From Coprinellus micaceus (Eukaryota > Basidiomycota > Agaricomycetes > Agaricales > Psathyrellaceae), in the NCBI GenBank assembly GCA_951394405.1, contig OX596346.1, positions 1,736,001 through 1,800,000 on the forward strand: 64,000 nt of DNA, in the 5' to 3' direction. The first letter of the stretch is position 1, and each line of letters opens with the position of its first letter. The notes beneath the pieces were generated by a model. The model was given only the letters and a program-made list of their open reading frames with translations, had not been told where the DNA came from and ran no database searches. The translations under genes and the position numbers were made by a program. Positions 21,475 through 33,664 of this stretch are shown here, one piece after another.

Positions 21475-24400
21475 CTACCGCTCGGAGAACGAATTGTGAC
21501 CTATTTACAGATATAGTCAGCAACAGAGCCGGCGCGCCAATAGGGATAACGTACCATAGACCCCATAGTGCTCCGGGGCGTACATCTGTGAGTTGATCTG
21601 GTGATGAGGGTGAGGAGCAGGTTGGGGGTTAGGAGGGATTCCAGGATATGCCTGATTGAGCTGAGGGAAAGTCGAATAGTCATTCCAGTACTGAGGATAT
21701 CGGCTGGGCATATTGTGGGTTTGGTGGCCACTCTGACCGTGAGTGCGTTGGTGTGGTGGATGAGCCCGCTCTTCGCCGAATCCGGTACTGTAGACTTGAG
21801 GGAGCACGGAGGTCGACAAAGGAGCATTGGTCTGGAATGAATGTGGCTGGTGGAAATCCTCAGAGGGCCACCTGTACGCAGCAGGAGATGTAGGGGAGAC
21901 AGGGCTGATAGCATGCGAAGGGTGTGACGACGCGTGACTTGCGCTATGCGGGGGAGCGTAGGTGTCTAGAGTGGGATAGAGGTAGTTGGACGCGACCTCG
22001 GGTCGAGTGGCCGACGGAGCATATGTACTTGGTTGGTTGCTGCTATTCACTTGACTGGGGAAGTATCGCCGAGCCGTTTGCTGGGAATCGTTGAGCGTAT
22101 TCTCGGCTGAGCGCTTCGATCTAGCGGCAGAACTTGAGGGGGCAACAAAATCATTCGCCTGGAGATTAACCTTGGCGCCACGGAGGAGCTGCACCGCACG
22201 CTGAGCACTCGGCCAGACGGTCGCCATCATTTCGAGCGCGCCCATACATTTTTTGAGCCCGAGATTAGCTTGGGGATCAGTAGGATATGTTGTCACTAGA
22301 GGGACAGGCGTTAGCCCGAGTCCCAGACCAGACGTGAAAGAACGCACGGGTGGTGACGTGCATGATGCAGGCCGTAAACAGATAGTAGCAAAGGAATGCC
22401 GACGAACGCTCGAGCGGGTATTTTTCGGCGTAGACAGACACTGAAGTTGACTTCAGATTAACATGCGGTGGAGATAAATCGACGAACTCACCGATAGCCG
22501 TAATGTGGTTTGCAGCTCCGGCGCACAGCTCGTAGTTCTTCGCAGCACTGGCGACGACCTCGGCGTCTTCCCCATCATCGCTCCTCGACCTTCCATTGTA
22601 GAGGCTGCGAATGCTATGATCAATCCGTTAAATAACATGACAACGTGGGTTTGGAAGCACAACTCACAAGGGTCGGTGCAGTAGAAGAACAGCACACCAA
22701 TATTGCATGTGGAGAGTGAGAACATGGGGAAGGGGTGTCGGCCTGGCGTTTCCATTGCTGGGGTCGTACCGCAGATGCTCCGGAAGTTCCAAATACCACT
22801 TATCGAGAAAGCCTTCCAACACGGTCGACTCCGCGTGCCGGCTAGTTACAGGTCGAACGGCGTAGATACTCTGGACGATTGTGCTCAGAATTCCGGCTGG
22901 AGTGACCAAGTCAATATGGCTGCAGTAATGCGGTAGACTCTTGGCGATGACTTACAAAGTGTCGAGGACGCATTGAAGCAGGATATACTGTAGGTGGGCG
23001 AGGAAGTGGCCAGCTCTGACGCCATTGAGCCTGTCCATTCTTCTAATTCTTCAGGCTAAAGCAGAAAAGAACAGCAATGAGGCACGGCCAAACCTAAAAC
23101 CGAAGGATGACCTACATCATCTTCACTTGGAAGGGGGGTGTCGAAATCCCGCTCGAAAATCATCAGTGGGCGACCTGCAAACGGACAGTTAATTTCAACT
23201 ACAGGGCCAAATGAAAATGAACCCTGACCGATGTATGTCGAGATGTACTTGTCCAGGATCACGCACCCGTACCAGATTCGCTTCCTCTCCTGTAGTTCCC
23301 ATTCACTGAACAGGCGCCCACCAAGTCCGACACGAGCCCAGCCATCCGCGCTGCGGTGCATACCCAGGTCCTGCGCCATTCGAATAGCCATGCCGATGTA
23401 TGTCCAAGCTTGAGCCATTGCACCGATTCCAACCTCCCGGTAGCCCAAAAGGAGAAGGGCTTGACAGGTCGACAGGCGAGAACCGGAATATGTCTGGTCC
23501 AAGACGATCTTCGCAGAGTCGAGGTATTCGTCGCCCGCCGACCACATCACTGTGGGATCGGATGGAGGTGGAATGCTTGTCGCGTCATCGTACCGGGCGG
23601 CGAGAGCGAACATAGTGAGCAGAAGAAGGGTAGGGACCCGGCGCGGACGACGATTGAGCGCAGACGAAGCATCAGATTCTGATGAATACGAGTGGCTGGA
23701 GAAATATCGAACAGAAGGTTAGTTGAGTGTCGCGAATGCAGCGAGATTCGGAGACCCACGTCTTTTCGTATACACTGAAGAAGGACCGCTTGTGTATGAC
23801 GGGGAAAGAGGAGTGGATATGACGGAAATAGATGTCCAGGAGGCGATTCTGAATAGCTTGATCAGGCAGCTGTGAAAGATAGTCGTCGTCCTCGTGCATA
23901 GTGTTGGAAGCATCGGGAGCAGGAGGCCACACTCTTGCCTTAGGGAAACGCCTATAAAGCCACCTTAGCAAGGATAAATGGCGGGAAAACGAGTCAAATA
24001 CTTACCAAATGCCACCCTCGTTGCGGTTGTCCACGCGTTCTTTGTTGTTCAAGATATGCAGACCACTCGCCTTGCCATGATACCGCACTTGTTCGTCCTC
24101 GTTGAGGCTGAGCTGGCCGACAGCCCCGGTCAGTTCATCCTCGCTATCAGAGCTGAGGCTATCAACACTTGAGCATCTGCGCTGTTGATTCAGCGGATGG
24201 AGGGGACTCAACGAAGAATACGTGTGAGAGAAGGCTCTCCCTCGCCTGCGGACAGCGCTGCCTGTATGAGCTAACGACGCGCTGGATGCGTTCGGCGAGG
24301 TGGGATACTGCAGCCCATGCGGAGAAAAGTCATGCTCACCAATCCTCCGCCGCTGACGCCTAGCGGGAGATTGGTTCTCATCACTCGTATGGGTATCAGA

Positions 24401-25894
24401 GGAAGCAGGGCGCTGAGGGGGAACGATGCGTACCGGAGAGCGGAGTTCGCCTGCACAAGATGCATTTTCGGCGCGACCCTCGCTCCCCGTCGCGTCCTGC
24501 TGCTCCTCTGACTGTTCTGCCTCGAATCCCGCCGCAACATTCAACATTGACGTAACGCTGTCTTGCCATTCGTTGGAAGGACTGCGTTTTCGAGATCAGC
24601 TGATGGAGGAAGTTGGAAACGAAAAATTTAAGCTCACTGGGTTGAAGTTAGGTCAATCTTCCCGTCCTTCTGGGTTGATGAATCCGAGTTAGAGTTGGTC
24701 GGAGGACGGGACTTGGCAGGACCGCCACTGTCGTGTTTGCGACCCTTGACACCGTACGGTGAATTGTCGACTCGGTTGATGATCTCCTTCGCTAAAGGAT
24801 CCTAGAATAGTAGGGTTAAAGCGATTAGCCGCGGTGACCTCACTTGGACAAGATAAGATTAACGAGTTGGAGGCGCTATCACGAACTCGGCGGCGTATAT
24901 GACGGTGGTCTTCCGTGATAAAACTCGGAACATAGTTGAAAGGTAAAACGTACCTTCGCCATGTCATCTAGGAGAGATCGAGCGCGAGGGTCTTTGGTCG
25001 CGAGCATAATTCCGACAAGGGCCTCCGTTTGATGGAGTCTGGCTTCAATGGCGTCAATGTATCCCTTGGGAGGGCCTCTCTTTCGTGAAGGTCCCAAGAA
25101 GGTGCATGCTGTCAGAAGCGCGGTAGTTAGTCAGTGGTTTACACTATCCGCAACGGCGCGGGCAATCTCCAAAGGCAAGCCGACCATAGGCCACCTCCCC
25201 GACATCGGAAGGAGGAAACGAGACTCACGCGTTCCGAGCATGATGCAGCTCTTGCAAGGTTCATTGGGGCTCGTTCGTTCACATTTACACTTTGACTTGC
25301 GGCATTGGTCACAAGCTAGAGGGATGTGAGCGCTGAGCGGTATCTGAGACAGTATGACACACCTTTGCTGCTGCGACGCCTAATTTGCTTCTCGTGGTTG
25401 TGAGACCCAGAGCCACCGAAGCCGCCGCCGTGTGACTGATCCCCTACCCCAAGCTCTGCGAGATCTGAAACGTCGTATTCGTCGCTGTAGGACATGGCAG
25501 GCCTATAGAGCTCTGGAGGGTGGGTGTGGTGACCGCTCGGGTGGGATTGGCTATAATTAACCGCGTGTGGGGGTGGCAGATGGTGAGAGGCCACTGAACG
25601 AGGCCAAGCCTGCTCCGATGTAGTGGTGACTCCAGCAGAATCCGAGCCAAAGCGGTAGAGGGGTGTCGGTGGGAGGCAAGATGGGGACTCGGAGTGCGTT
25701 CTTGACTGAGGAATCGAGGCGTGAGATGGGACGGTATGGGGATTGAATTTAAATTGGAAGTGCTGCAGTGAATTCGACGCCGGAGACAAATCGGGTGAAG
25801 AAGAGGCTTCTGTCTTCACAGGCACCTGGTGATGACCATTGAGGCGAGGAAGCTCGAGGAAGTAGGGAACATTTGGGCTGGCGATTGTCCCCAT
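21475..25894 (-). CDS. Zn2Cys6 transcription factor with fungal_trans domain, XlnR-like architecture
   Basis: A large nuclear regulator of about 1100-1200 residues. From the ATG at 25894 there is a roughly 170-residue Ser/His/Pro-rich region, then a binuclear zinc cluster: ACDQCRKSKCKCERT, an EPCKSC pair and a final Cys after an intron (PCTFLGPS), giving C-X2-C-X6-C-X8-C-X2-C-X6-C. Right after it comes RKRGPPKGYIDAIEARLHQ, a linker and coiled-coil shared with XlnR-type and related regulators. A disordered region follows, then the fungal_trans middle homology domain (LFDIYFRHIHSSFPVIHK-like segment near 23800; TCQALLLLGYREVGIGAMAQ; YIGMAIRMAQDLGMHRSADG; ERKRIWYGCVILDKYISTY; GRPLMIFERDFDTPLP). 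The tail is Pro/His/Gln/Tyr-rich. The last exon, reached through an intron starting GTACGTTATC, gives a short end before TAG at 21475-21477. DNA-binding by zinc cluster is sure; target genes are unknown. Confidence 0.88.
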
Positions 25895-27403
25895 GACCGA
25901 AGTGGAGGGGGAGGACGACGCGGGTGACCTTGACGAGAGCGGGGAACAGAGTGGGGAGTCACTGGAGCTTGGACTTACATATTTTCCTCCGAGGCACCAA
26001 ACTATTTGTCGGCGATCGACAGCCCCGGAAGAAACTAAAATTCAAACAAATCTCAAAAAGGCAGATCTCACACCGATCCTCTATGACACACAAGTTGTCC
26101 ACACGATGCACCCGACAAATGCACCGATATAGTCAATTCAACCAGCGCCGACATACCGGCATCGTTGTTTTGCGCAGCTCCGCCTGATTATGTTCTCTGC
26201 CTCCATGTTCCGCTCCTGGGTCTGCACGGCGAGTCCCATCCGCGCTCAAAATCGGGTCGATGGTTGGACGAGTGGGTAGAGCTCCAGCGCACGCACTGGA
26301 CTAATATCGGGCGTCTCGTTGACAGGAGCCAGGCTGACATTGGTATGTCTGAGACCGTGATGAACTTCTGGGCGAGGAATCGTCATTTCGATAGAGTTGG
26401 ACAAACTCTCACAGCCTTCTAGATCCTTCCAATTGAATCTCTGGGGATGGCGTGCACCTTATCTCGCGTGCCCGTGTCCTGCCCTCTTTTCTGGAACCAG
26501 GGCGGAGGGGCACCTGGAACTCTATACCTCGCTACCAATAATGGGGTGGGTACTAGGGACTATGTGATGAGATCACGGTCTTGTTGGTCTGTATACAAAG
26601 CTGCCTCACGCCTTCGTCGCACTGGGATCCTGTGGTCAACAGTGGCGTTCCCCCGAGCTTTTGGGCGCTTTTTTGCTGCTCTCTGGTTTCTACGGCGTCC
26701 ACTAAACACGCAAAGCCCATCTATCATCAGCCACCTACATCATCGTGCTGCAGCTCATATCCCAACACAACGTGGCCGGCAGCCTATGCGTTATCAGGGA
26801 CAGCGGCTCAGGGAAGCGACTAAGGAGACCATTTAACTTGTCACCCCATTTCTGGGCAATTTCCCTTGTGCGTCTAGTTTGCTTGTGCTCCATCGAAGCG
26901 CCATCTTCCCATGATCAAGGTCAAGGAACGAAAGGCTGGGCCTTGGTCAATATTTTGCTGTTCTAGTTTAGCGTGAAACTCCCTGGGGTGAGCCTCTTCC
27001 TTGTTTTCCGCACATTTAGCAGGGTACTCATCTCATTACATTCTTTCATTCGGACGTAACCCTGTGTGGCGAGGCCTTTAGAATTCCCAGAAAAGGAGAG
27101 TTCCCGATTTAACTGGGGGCGCCGGAGCCCGTCTTCGACTCGAAGAAGGCCGTAAACTTAACATGTCGTTGACATCGGCGGTTCTCCTTTGCACGGCGCC
27201 ACGGGTGGGGAATTCAATGAGATATCGATAACTAACACAGATGCGAATCCCAGTGGCAATACCCTTTCCTTTGGAACGTTCGCTGCGGCTCGTCAAGCCC
27301 AGGATTGCAGATGTGTGGGCGATGGGTCCATGAGAACTGCGGCTCCCGTCAATTTGCCCCGACCGGCGCTTATACACCAACTCAACAACAGATCACCATC
27401 AAA

Positions 27404-27589
27404 ATGAGTTCCGCGGGTCAGGCGCCCGAAGACCGGATTCCATTTAGTAGATCTCCGAAGGAGACTTGGTGGCAGGTAGCAAAAGTACACCATTCTCGTT
27501 CTCCTCGAAGAGTGGTGCAGTTGGACGATATATACATAGGTGTCTCGTTATCGGATGAGATGGAACCGCTGGTTCTGTACGGTCATTAA
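27404..27589 (+). CDS. Candidate small protein, 61 residues
   Basis: The ATG at 27404 has a good fungal start context (ATCAAAATGAGT), follows a CA-rich leader, and a TATA-like stretch (CTTATACACC) lies about 35 bases before. The frame encodes 61 residues starting MSSAGQAPEDRIPFSRSPKE and ending EPLVLYGH. No family is recognised and no signal peptide is present. It may be a real small gene, the first exon of a longer gene whose later exons I cannot place, or chance. Confidence 0.3.
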   Translation: MSSAGQAPEDRIPFSRSPKETWWQVAKVHHSRSPRRVVQLDDIYIGVSLSDEMEPLVLYGH

Positions 27590-28157
27590 AATTCTTCCCT
27601 TCCACGGTGTCAGACTCCCTTTTACATTGAATGGGACCGCCACTTATCAGTCATTCTGTTCGAGATGAACTGATGTTGGCTCTCGTGGAGAACATCATTC
27701 ATATGAGGGAAATACTAGCTATCTCTGGTTGGACACGGTGTGCAGGATGGTCTCATGCATTTCCGTGGTTCGCAGTACCGTAAGGGAAACGTAAATACAT
27801 TCAACAAGCTCACGTTAAGGTCGGGAGATGAGGGTCTCCCCGGACAGCCTTCGATGTCAACGCCATTGTCAATATGAGGCTAGCAAACCTTCTCGTTTCG
27901 GCGGTGAACTTTATATCTAGCCTTCGATTGTCGTTCATTTCCCTGGTATCGAACGTTATACCTCAACATTTACTGACATTATGACAAGCCATATGGCACA
28001 AGCGAGCTTCCCGACCGGCGCTTAACACTGTCCCACGGTCTATCGCCGCACAACAAGCGCAGCCAAATTTCTGATGGCGTCCAAAAGCACGTCGCCGTCG
28101 CCGCAACATGCTGGACGTCCATTTTACGGGTACTTCTCTCAAAGATTTTATTAAACT

Positions 28158-28412
28158 TTGGAACCGCAGCAGTTGGCGCAGGATGCGCTTGTTTCCTACC
28201 CAACAACACTGGTCCCAGAGCAGCCTCCATCTCCCGCCTCCATCACCCCATTTAATTTCTCAGAATTTTCGCGGAAGCACATCCATGGACCTGCTGAAAA
28301 CCCCAATGGGTCTCAATGGTCCTTTGTGCCACCAAGCTCGGTACGCGGGGACCACACAGCCAATCACCACCTCGAACCCCAACTTCTATATAGAAAATCC
28401 TCCAAACGGTAA
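28158..28412 (+). other. Possible orphan exon or gene relic
   Basis: This frame has no ATG at its beginning but reads as a Pro/Ser/Gln-rich protein-like segment (QQLAQDALVSYPTTLVPEQP, later FNFSEFSRKHIHGPAENPNG and SQWSFVPPSSVRGDH) before TAA at 28410-28412. A second plus-strand frame overlaps it for a longer distance but has a less natural composition. It could be an exon of an unrecognised gene or a remnant. Confidence 0.2.
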
Positions 28413-29165
28413 CTCAAGCACCCTCGTCATCGCCTTGCCATTTCCAGTAATTCCGACGCTTCATTTTTCTCCCTACTCGATTGGACCCGCTCGCAAGCGA
28501 GGGCAAGCGAACGTGCATATGGTATCGCACCGCCATCAAGGGCACCCAGGCCCAGGGGGAAGACGAAAACGACGCGCTCCAAGGGCCCAAGGGCCAAGGC
28601 CTTCCATCACCGTCCGTGCGTGTCGCTCGAAAGTACTGACCGAGGAAGACCAGTTCTTATCGTCGACCATCGGATCGTTAAGGGGTGTCGTCGGGTTTCG
28701 GGGCCAGGGAGAGAGAAACGCGCAAGATGGAAGAAAGCAATCTCGATATTACAGTATCTACGATCGATTATACCAGACACCAACGTAGCCGTATACACAA
28801 AAAAAATCGAAGCGAGGTCCGAGGTAGGTAAGTTTAGCAGGTAAACGACATCCATCCGTCCATCTGCTGTAGCACTTGCCCTCCGGTGTTACAATCTAAA
28901 AAAGAAATAATAGATGATAGAGCTCGATAGAGAGGAGAGCAGTGGAACGGAACGACGAGAGTGAAAGTTTAGAACGGACGCTGAGATGAGAGGAAGAGTC
29001 ATAGTAGGGTGAAAGAAAGAAGAGAAAGAAGGTGAACAAATCATGGATGGTATGTATTCATTAAGACGTCATGGCGCAGTGAATAAATGGACGATAAAGA
29101 AACGAAACACACAGGGAAATAAGAGATGAGAGAATAGAGGGGGAAATCAAGAAACAGACGGTGAA

Positions 29166-32100
29166 CTAAAGTCCATCCACCATCTGGGGTAGACTCATCT
29201 TTGACGGTGGAGGCGGCAGACCACTCCTATCCCACTCCCGTTCAGCAGCAGCCCTGTCCCTTGAAGGCGGCGCAGGACCTAACGGGGGGAGCCCCGGTCG
29301 ACTTGACGGTGAAGGCGACCGTCGACTGGACACTGGAGGTGGATACGGCCCAGATCGCACGGGGCCGTTCTGAGACCCTGCAGATGACGGCGGAGGTGGA
29401 GGGGCGTTAGCCGGAGTAGACGTACGTCCAAGACCTGCAAGCCTCGGAGACGGAGCATACGACGAAGGATGGCCGGGCGGTAGAGGCGGCCCTGCCACAG
29501 GTTTGCTCGAAAGCGGCGGGGAAGACGGTCTCATCTTCAGACTCTGCACAGGCGACGACCTGCTCGCCATCGAGGGTGGCGGTACGGGACCATACGGGCG
29601 CGGCGACTGCTGCAAAGCAGGGTTGTTGTTGTAATTCGACGAAGAGCTAGGGCTCTGCGGCGGCGGAGGCCGCCTGGGAGGGGAAGCGGCGATACCATCG
29701 CGCAATCCCGAAGGGGGCGGGGGGCCCCTACCGATGGGGTTGGCGTATCGGTGACTTGGTGAGCGACTCTGCTGCTCCTGAGAATTTGCGTAGTTCGGGG
29801 GGAGGGAAGAGGACGATGATGATGGCCGGTAACCATCATCTGCAGGGTTCCAAGGACCACGCGGTGACGAGGTGCCGTTGAGATGTGGCAGATTACCAGG
29901 GGGAGGAGGGGGATGAGAGGATCCACTAAGTGAAAGGGGGACAGGTATAGGCCTGTCCCGTTCGTCTCCAAGGTGAGGTGAAGGTGCTAACGACCCTGGG
30001 CCTGAAACCTTCCTAACATCAATATCCCTCTCCTTCTCTCTCACTTTTTGGTCGCGCTCCCGAAGATCGTGCAAGGACGGCTGCCGCTGATGTGGCGCCG
30101 GTTCGCCTTTCCAGATCTGCTTCGGTCCCGAGGGATTCATAATAATATCTGAAGGATGGCGGCCTTCATAATCTCTGGACGCGCGAGGGGCATGTCCAGG
30201 GACCCCAGGTGGAACAGAAGAGGCAGAGTGGGCTGAGGGAGGCGGAGGAAGAGAGGAGGATGGCTGGCCGTGGTGGTGGTGGTGGACGATATGGTGATGG
30301 TGCGCGGCAGGTGGTCGGTGGTGGTGATGGTGAGAAGCGCCAGGAGGCACACTATGCGAATGGCTAGGAGGAGGAGGCTGTCGGTGTTGTTGATTGTATT
30401 GCTGTTGTTGTAGATAATGTTCGCGTTCACGATCGCGATGCCGCTCGAGATCAATGTCCATCAGCTGCTCCTTCTCGACCCGCTCCCTATGCTCCATCTC
30501 CCTCGCCTCCCTATCCTCGCGATGTCTCTTCTCGCGCTCCTTATCCCGACTCCTCTGCTCCTCCCGACTCTGCATCTCCCTCAACTTCTCCCGCTCCCTC
30601 TCACGCAAATGCCAATCCCGCTCCCTCTCGCGCTCCTCCCTCTCCATCTGCGCCCTCTCATCCATCGTATGCCGCCTCTCCCACTCTTGCTTCGAACCAG
30701 GCATGTACGCAGGCATCCCCATCCCAGGGCCCAGCCACGTCCCGGGCGCCGGCGCGTTATCCCGATGTTTGTCTCCGTTGGGCGCTAAAGCGGGTGACGG
30801 CGAGCGCCTCTCTTGAGGGTGACTCGGCGGCGCAGGGTATACATTCGCGGGACCACCGTTCCGGCCTTGACCAAAGTAGGGATGGTCAGGGTGAAGTTGG
30901 TGGCCTGGGTTGCCCATGCCGGGGCCAGGCAGGGTCTCGCGATCGGGGCGCTCGCGGTCACGGTCACGGTCGTGGTGGTGCTGTGAGGGATGGGAGTGGT
31001 GGCCGGACGGGTGCCCAGGGCCCAGAGGATGAGCCGGACCATTAGGGACCGGCTGGTGATGCGAAGGGACTCGCCCAGGAGGGGGTGGTGGTCCGGCCAT
31101 GTATGGATAGTTACCCCCAGGTATCGGCCCATTGCTAAGCGCTTGATGCCCATACCCTTGACGAGCGGGGTCGTTGGCCGGGTTGAAGTAGGGGAGGTAT
31201 TGTGCTTCGGGAGCCTGGTGATAGGCAACGACAGACGCTGGGGCGTTGTAGTTGTTGTGTCGGCTCTCCCGACTTTCATAGTTGGGGTGTCTTCGGTTTT
31301 GGAATAGGTATTCTAAATCCTGGGCAACATCGGTGGTTGAAAGTGTGGACAACTCGGGGTAAACGACGTCCGTGGATTGGTAGGGGTAGTCCACCCGTTG
31401 CTTCCCGTTGGCGTACGGAAGGCTCTTGATGATCTTCCGAAGGGATGGCGCGGGGCCCACGAGTGCTGGAGGAGGAGGAATTCGTCGTACTGGGAGCAAG
31501 TTTAGGATACACTCAACGAAGGGAAATACTAAAGACGCACCAGGTTGAGGCCTCTCACTCGCACGTCGCTCTCGCTCCAGCTTCCTTCGCTTGCGATTCG
31601 CCTCGGAGATCATATCCGTTTGAAGGGAGTCGCGCTCATACTAAATCAGAGCGCATGAGACACAAAACAGCAAGTAACGAACAACGCGACTGACCTCCCA
31701 CCAAGACCATGTAGCAGTCTCCTCGTCGCGGCGCCTCTTTCCAACGTTGGCGATTTCGTAGACGCGTTTCCTGCTGGCTAATTCGAGGCGCTTGTCTCGC
31801 CTGGATGTTAACTCGCCCAGAAGGTGAATCATCTCTGGGTGGGTGCCTGAAAACATTGCAAAATCGACGTTAGAAACGTATCTAGACGTAGGGAAGCCAC
31901 GACGAACCTTGTTTAACCAACTCTTCTTCCCATCCCAGACTCTCCATCTTCTCCACATAGACGCGCTCCCGAAGGAGCGCCCATCTCAGCTCAATAGCGG
32001 CCAGGACATCGAGGGCCTCAGCGCGATGCGCAGGCTGCAAGTCCGACTCTAAGTCGTTATCATGGTCTTCGTCGTCGGGCTCTCCGTCCCCTTGCCCGTC

Positions 32101-33664
32101 TCCTTCAACGTCGACGTCACCCTCCTGATCGCCTTCACCGTTATCTTCCTCGTTGTCATCATTGACGTCCCCGGCGCCTTCAGCATCGCCGGCCATGTCC
32201 ACGTCGCCATCCTGGTCCATGTCGTTTTCCGTCGAGGAGGGCTTGGAGAGGCTATCGCCGTCAGGGCCGGTGACGCCAGCACTTTCGAGGAGCGAGGCTC
32301 GCCGCTGCCTGGATACACCGGCCAACGACATCCTCGGCTCTTCCTCTTCCTCCTCCTCCTCATCTTCAGAGTCCTTGGCGGAAGGGGCAGGGGACGCTTC
32401 ACGCGAGGAAGCGGCTGAGGGAGTTGCCGGTCGTTTATCGACCAGGGGACCGTTAGTTGGAGACACGGTCGCATTGGGAGTGGCCTCGGTGGCTCCGGAA
32501 GGGATTCTTCCTCGAGACGGGGATTTGATAACGGAAGCTCGGCTGGGGGAGAGAGCCGGAGCTTGAGGACTGGTCGCAATAATGGAGAGTGCGGGCTTGA
32601 TAGCGACGGTCGACTCATCGTCCTCGGTGGAATCGAGATTGCCGTTCATCTTGGGTAAGGGCTTGACGTCTCGAGTAGACGTGGCTGATTTGGGTGGAGG
32701 AGGGTCGTCTTCTTCTTCGTCCTCAAAGTCGTCGCCGTCATCTGGGGTGTGCTGCTTTGACTGTTTCGAAGGGGCCTGAACCCCTCCCTCGTCGTCCTCG
32801 TCGTCACCCGAGCTCCCGCCATCCTCGGAGGGGAAAGCATGGCCGTTGGTGCGAGATTTCCGGCTGGATGCGGATGGTTGCTTGTAGGAGGGATCGGCGT
32901 CCTCGTCTTCGTCGTCGCCGGGGTCGAGACCCTTGTACTGGGCGACCCGCATGCGGGCACGGATGGAGGAGTTGCGTTTGCTGTTGCTGGCTCGGGTAGA
33001 TTCTACGATACTCTACGTCAGAGCTCTGTCCGTGAAGAATAGAAAGGAATGTCTTACTGGAAGTCGCGTCGTCCTCCTCGTCGTCATCCCCCTCCTCCTC
33101 TTCCATGGCTCTCGGAGGCTGGGGGATCTCCTCTTCCTCCTCTTCCTCTTCTTCTTCCTCCTCCTCCTCGCGTTGGCGGGAGAGCTCTTCCTCTTCCATG
33201 GCCTCCAAGGCCCGCTGCTCCTTGCTCGCCCAACCCCACATCGGGGCAGGGACGATGCTGCTTCGTTTGCGCCTCCGCGTCTTGGGTGCGCGGCGCGACG
33301 GGGGTGGTGGCCGCTTGTCTGTATCGGGGGTGTCCTCGTCGTCGTCCTCGTCGTCTTCATCGTCGTCCTCGAGACTGGTGGAGCGCTGTTTGTCGTTGTC
33401 GCGGTGGGTGTTTGTTGTGCTTGCGCCGCCTTCCTGCTCGTCCTCTGTGAGTTCTGAGAGTTCCGAGTCTGAATCCAGGCCCGTTGCTGCGCTGTTTGGG
33501 GGCCTGCGGGTGTCCTGGGTAGACGAGGGGGGCTGCTTGCTGGCTGAGGCGGAGGATCGAGGGTGGGATGTCGCCCCCGCGCGGGCTGTGGTGGTCGGGG
33601 GCGGGGGAGTGGGGGAGGGCGAGGGCGAGCTGAGGGGGTCTGAGGAGAGAGCTGAGCCAGTCAT
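29166..33664 (-). CDS. Sds3-like subunit of a Sin3/Rpd3-type histone deacetylase complex
   Basis: Predicted chromatin protein of about 1350 residues. The ATG at 33664 (MTGSALSSDPLSSPSPSPTP) starts an extremely acidic N-terminal half with Glu and Asp runs. The conserved Sds3-like helical region spans exons at about 31620-32020: ALDVLAAIELRWALLRERVY, VEKMESLGWEEELVKQGTHP, EMIHLLGELTSRRDKRLELA, SRKRVYEIANVGKRRRDEE, then ISEANRKRRKLERERRASER. This region in Sds3, Dep1 and BRMS1 homologs contacts Sin3 and the deacetylase. After one more exon (PPPALVGPAPSLRKIIKSLP) the long last exon encodes a low-complexity tail of Pro, Ser, His and Arg/Glu repeats with almost no hydrophobic core. Tail disorder and the acidic start are what the sequence shows; complex membership follows from the family. 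Confidence 0.8.
30260..30345. repeat. His-rich GTG/CAC trinucleotide tract in coding DNA
   Basis: Runs of GTG and ATG on the plus strand encode runs of histidine (HHHHH and similar) in the tail of the Sds3-like protein on the minus strand. Confidence 0.7.
33127..33170. repeat. Poly-Glu trinucleotide tract in coding DNA
   Basis: A CTC/CTT repeat on the plus strand encodes about 14 consecutive Glu residues in the Sds3-like protein. Such tracts are prone to length change. Confidence 0.75.
33331..33372. repeat. Poly-Asp/Glu trinucleotide tract in coding DNA
   Basis: A GTC/GTCCTC repeat on the plus strand encodes an Asp-rich run (DDEDDEDDDED) in the acidic start of the Sds3-like protein. Confidence 0.7.

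Larger units (their letters stand above)
25895..29165. other. Long gene-poor region upstream of the Zn2Cys6 gene
   Basis: About 3.3 kb, the longest stretch without a confident gene in the window. The right 300 bases are the purine-rich 3' flank of the Sds3-like gene. The left part is the promoter and probable leader of the transcription-factor gene, including a pyrimidine/purine-skewed stretch at 25895-26030. Two small frames with some protein character are listed separately (27404-27589 and 28158-28412). I see no terminal repeats or transposase motifs. Confidence 0.45.

Noticed and set aside
28108..28788. Plus-strand open frame of 226 codons
   Set aside because: Composition is unlike a folded protein, no motif, and an overlapping frame looks at least as good.
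30417..30816. Leu/Pro-rich and Ser/Arg-rich plus-strand frames
   Set aside because: They are shadows of the repetitive minus-strand exon of the Sds3-like gene.
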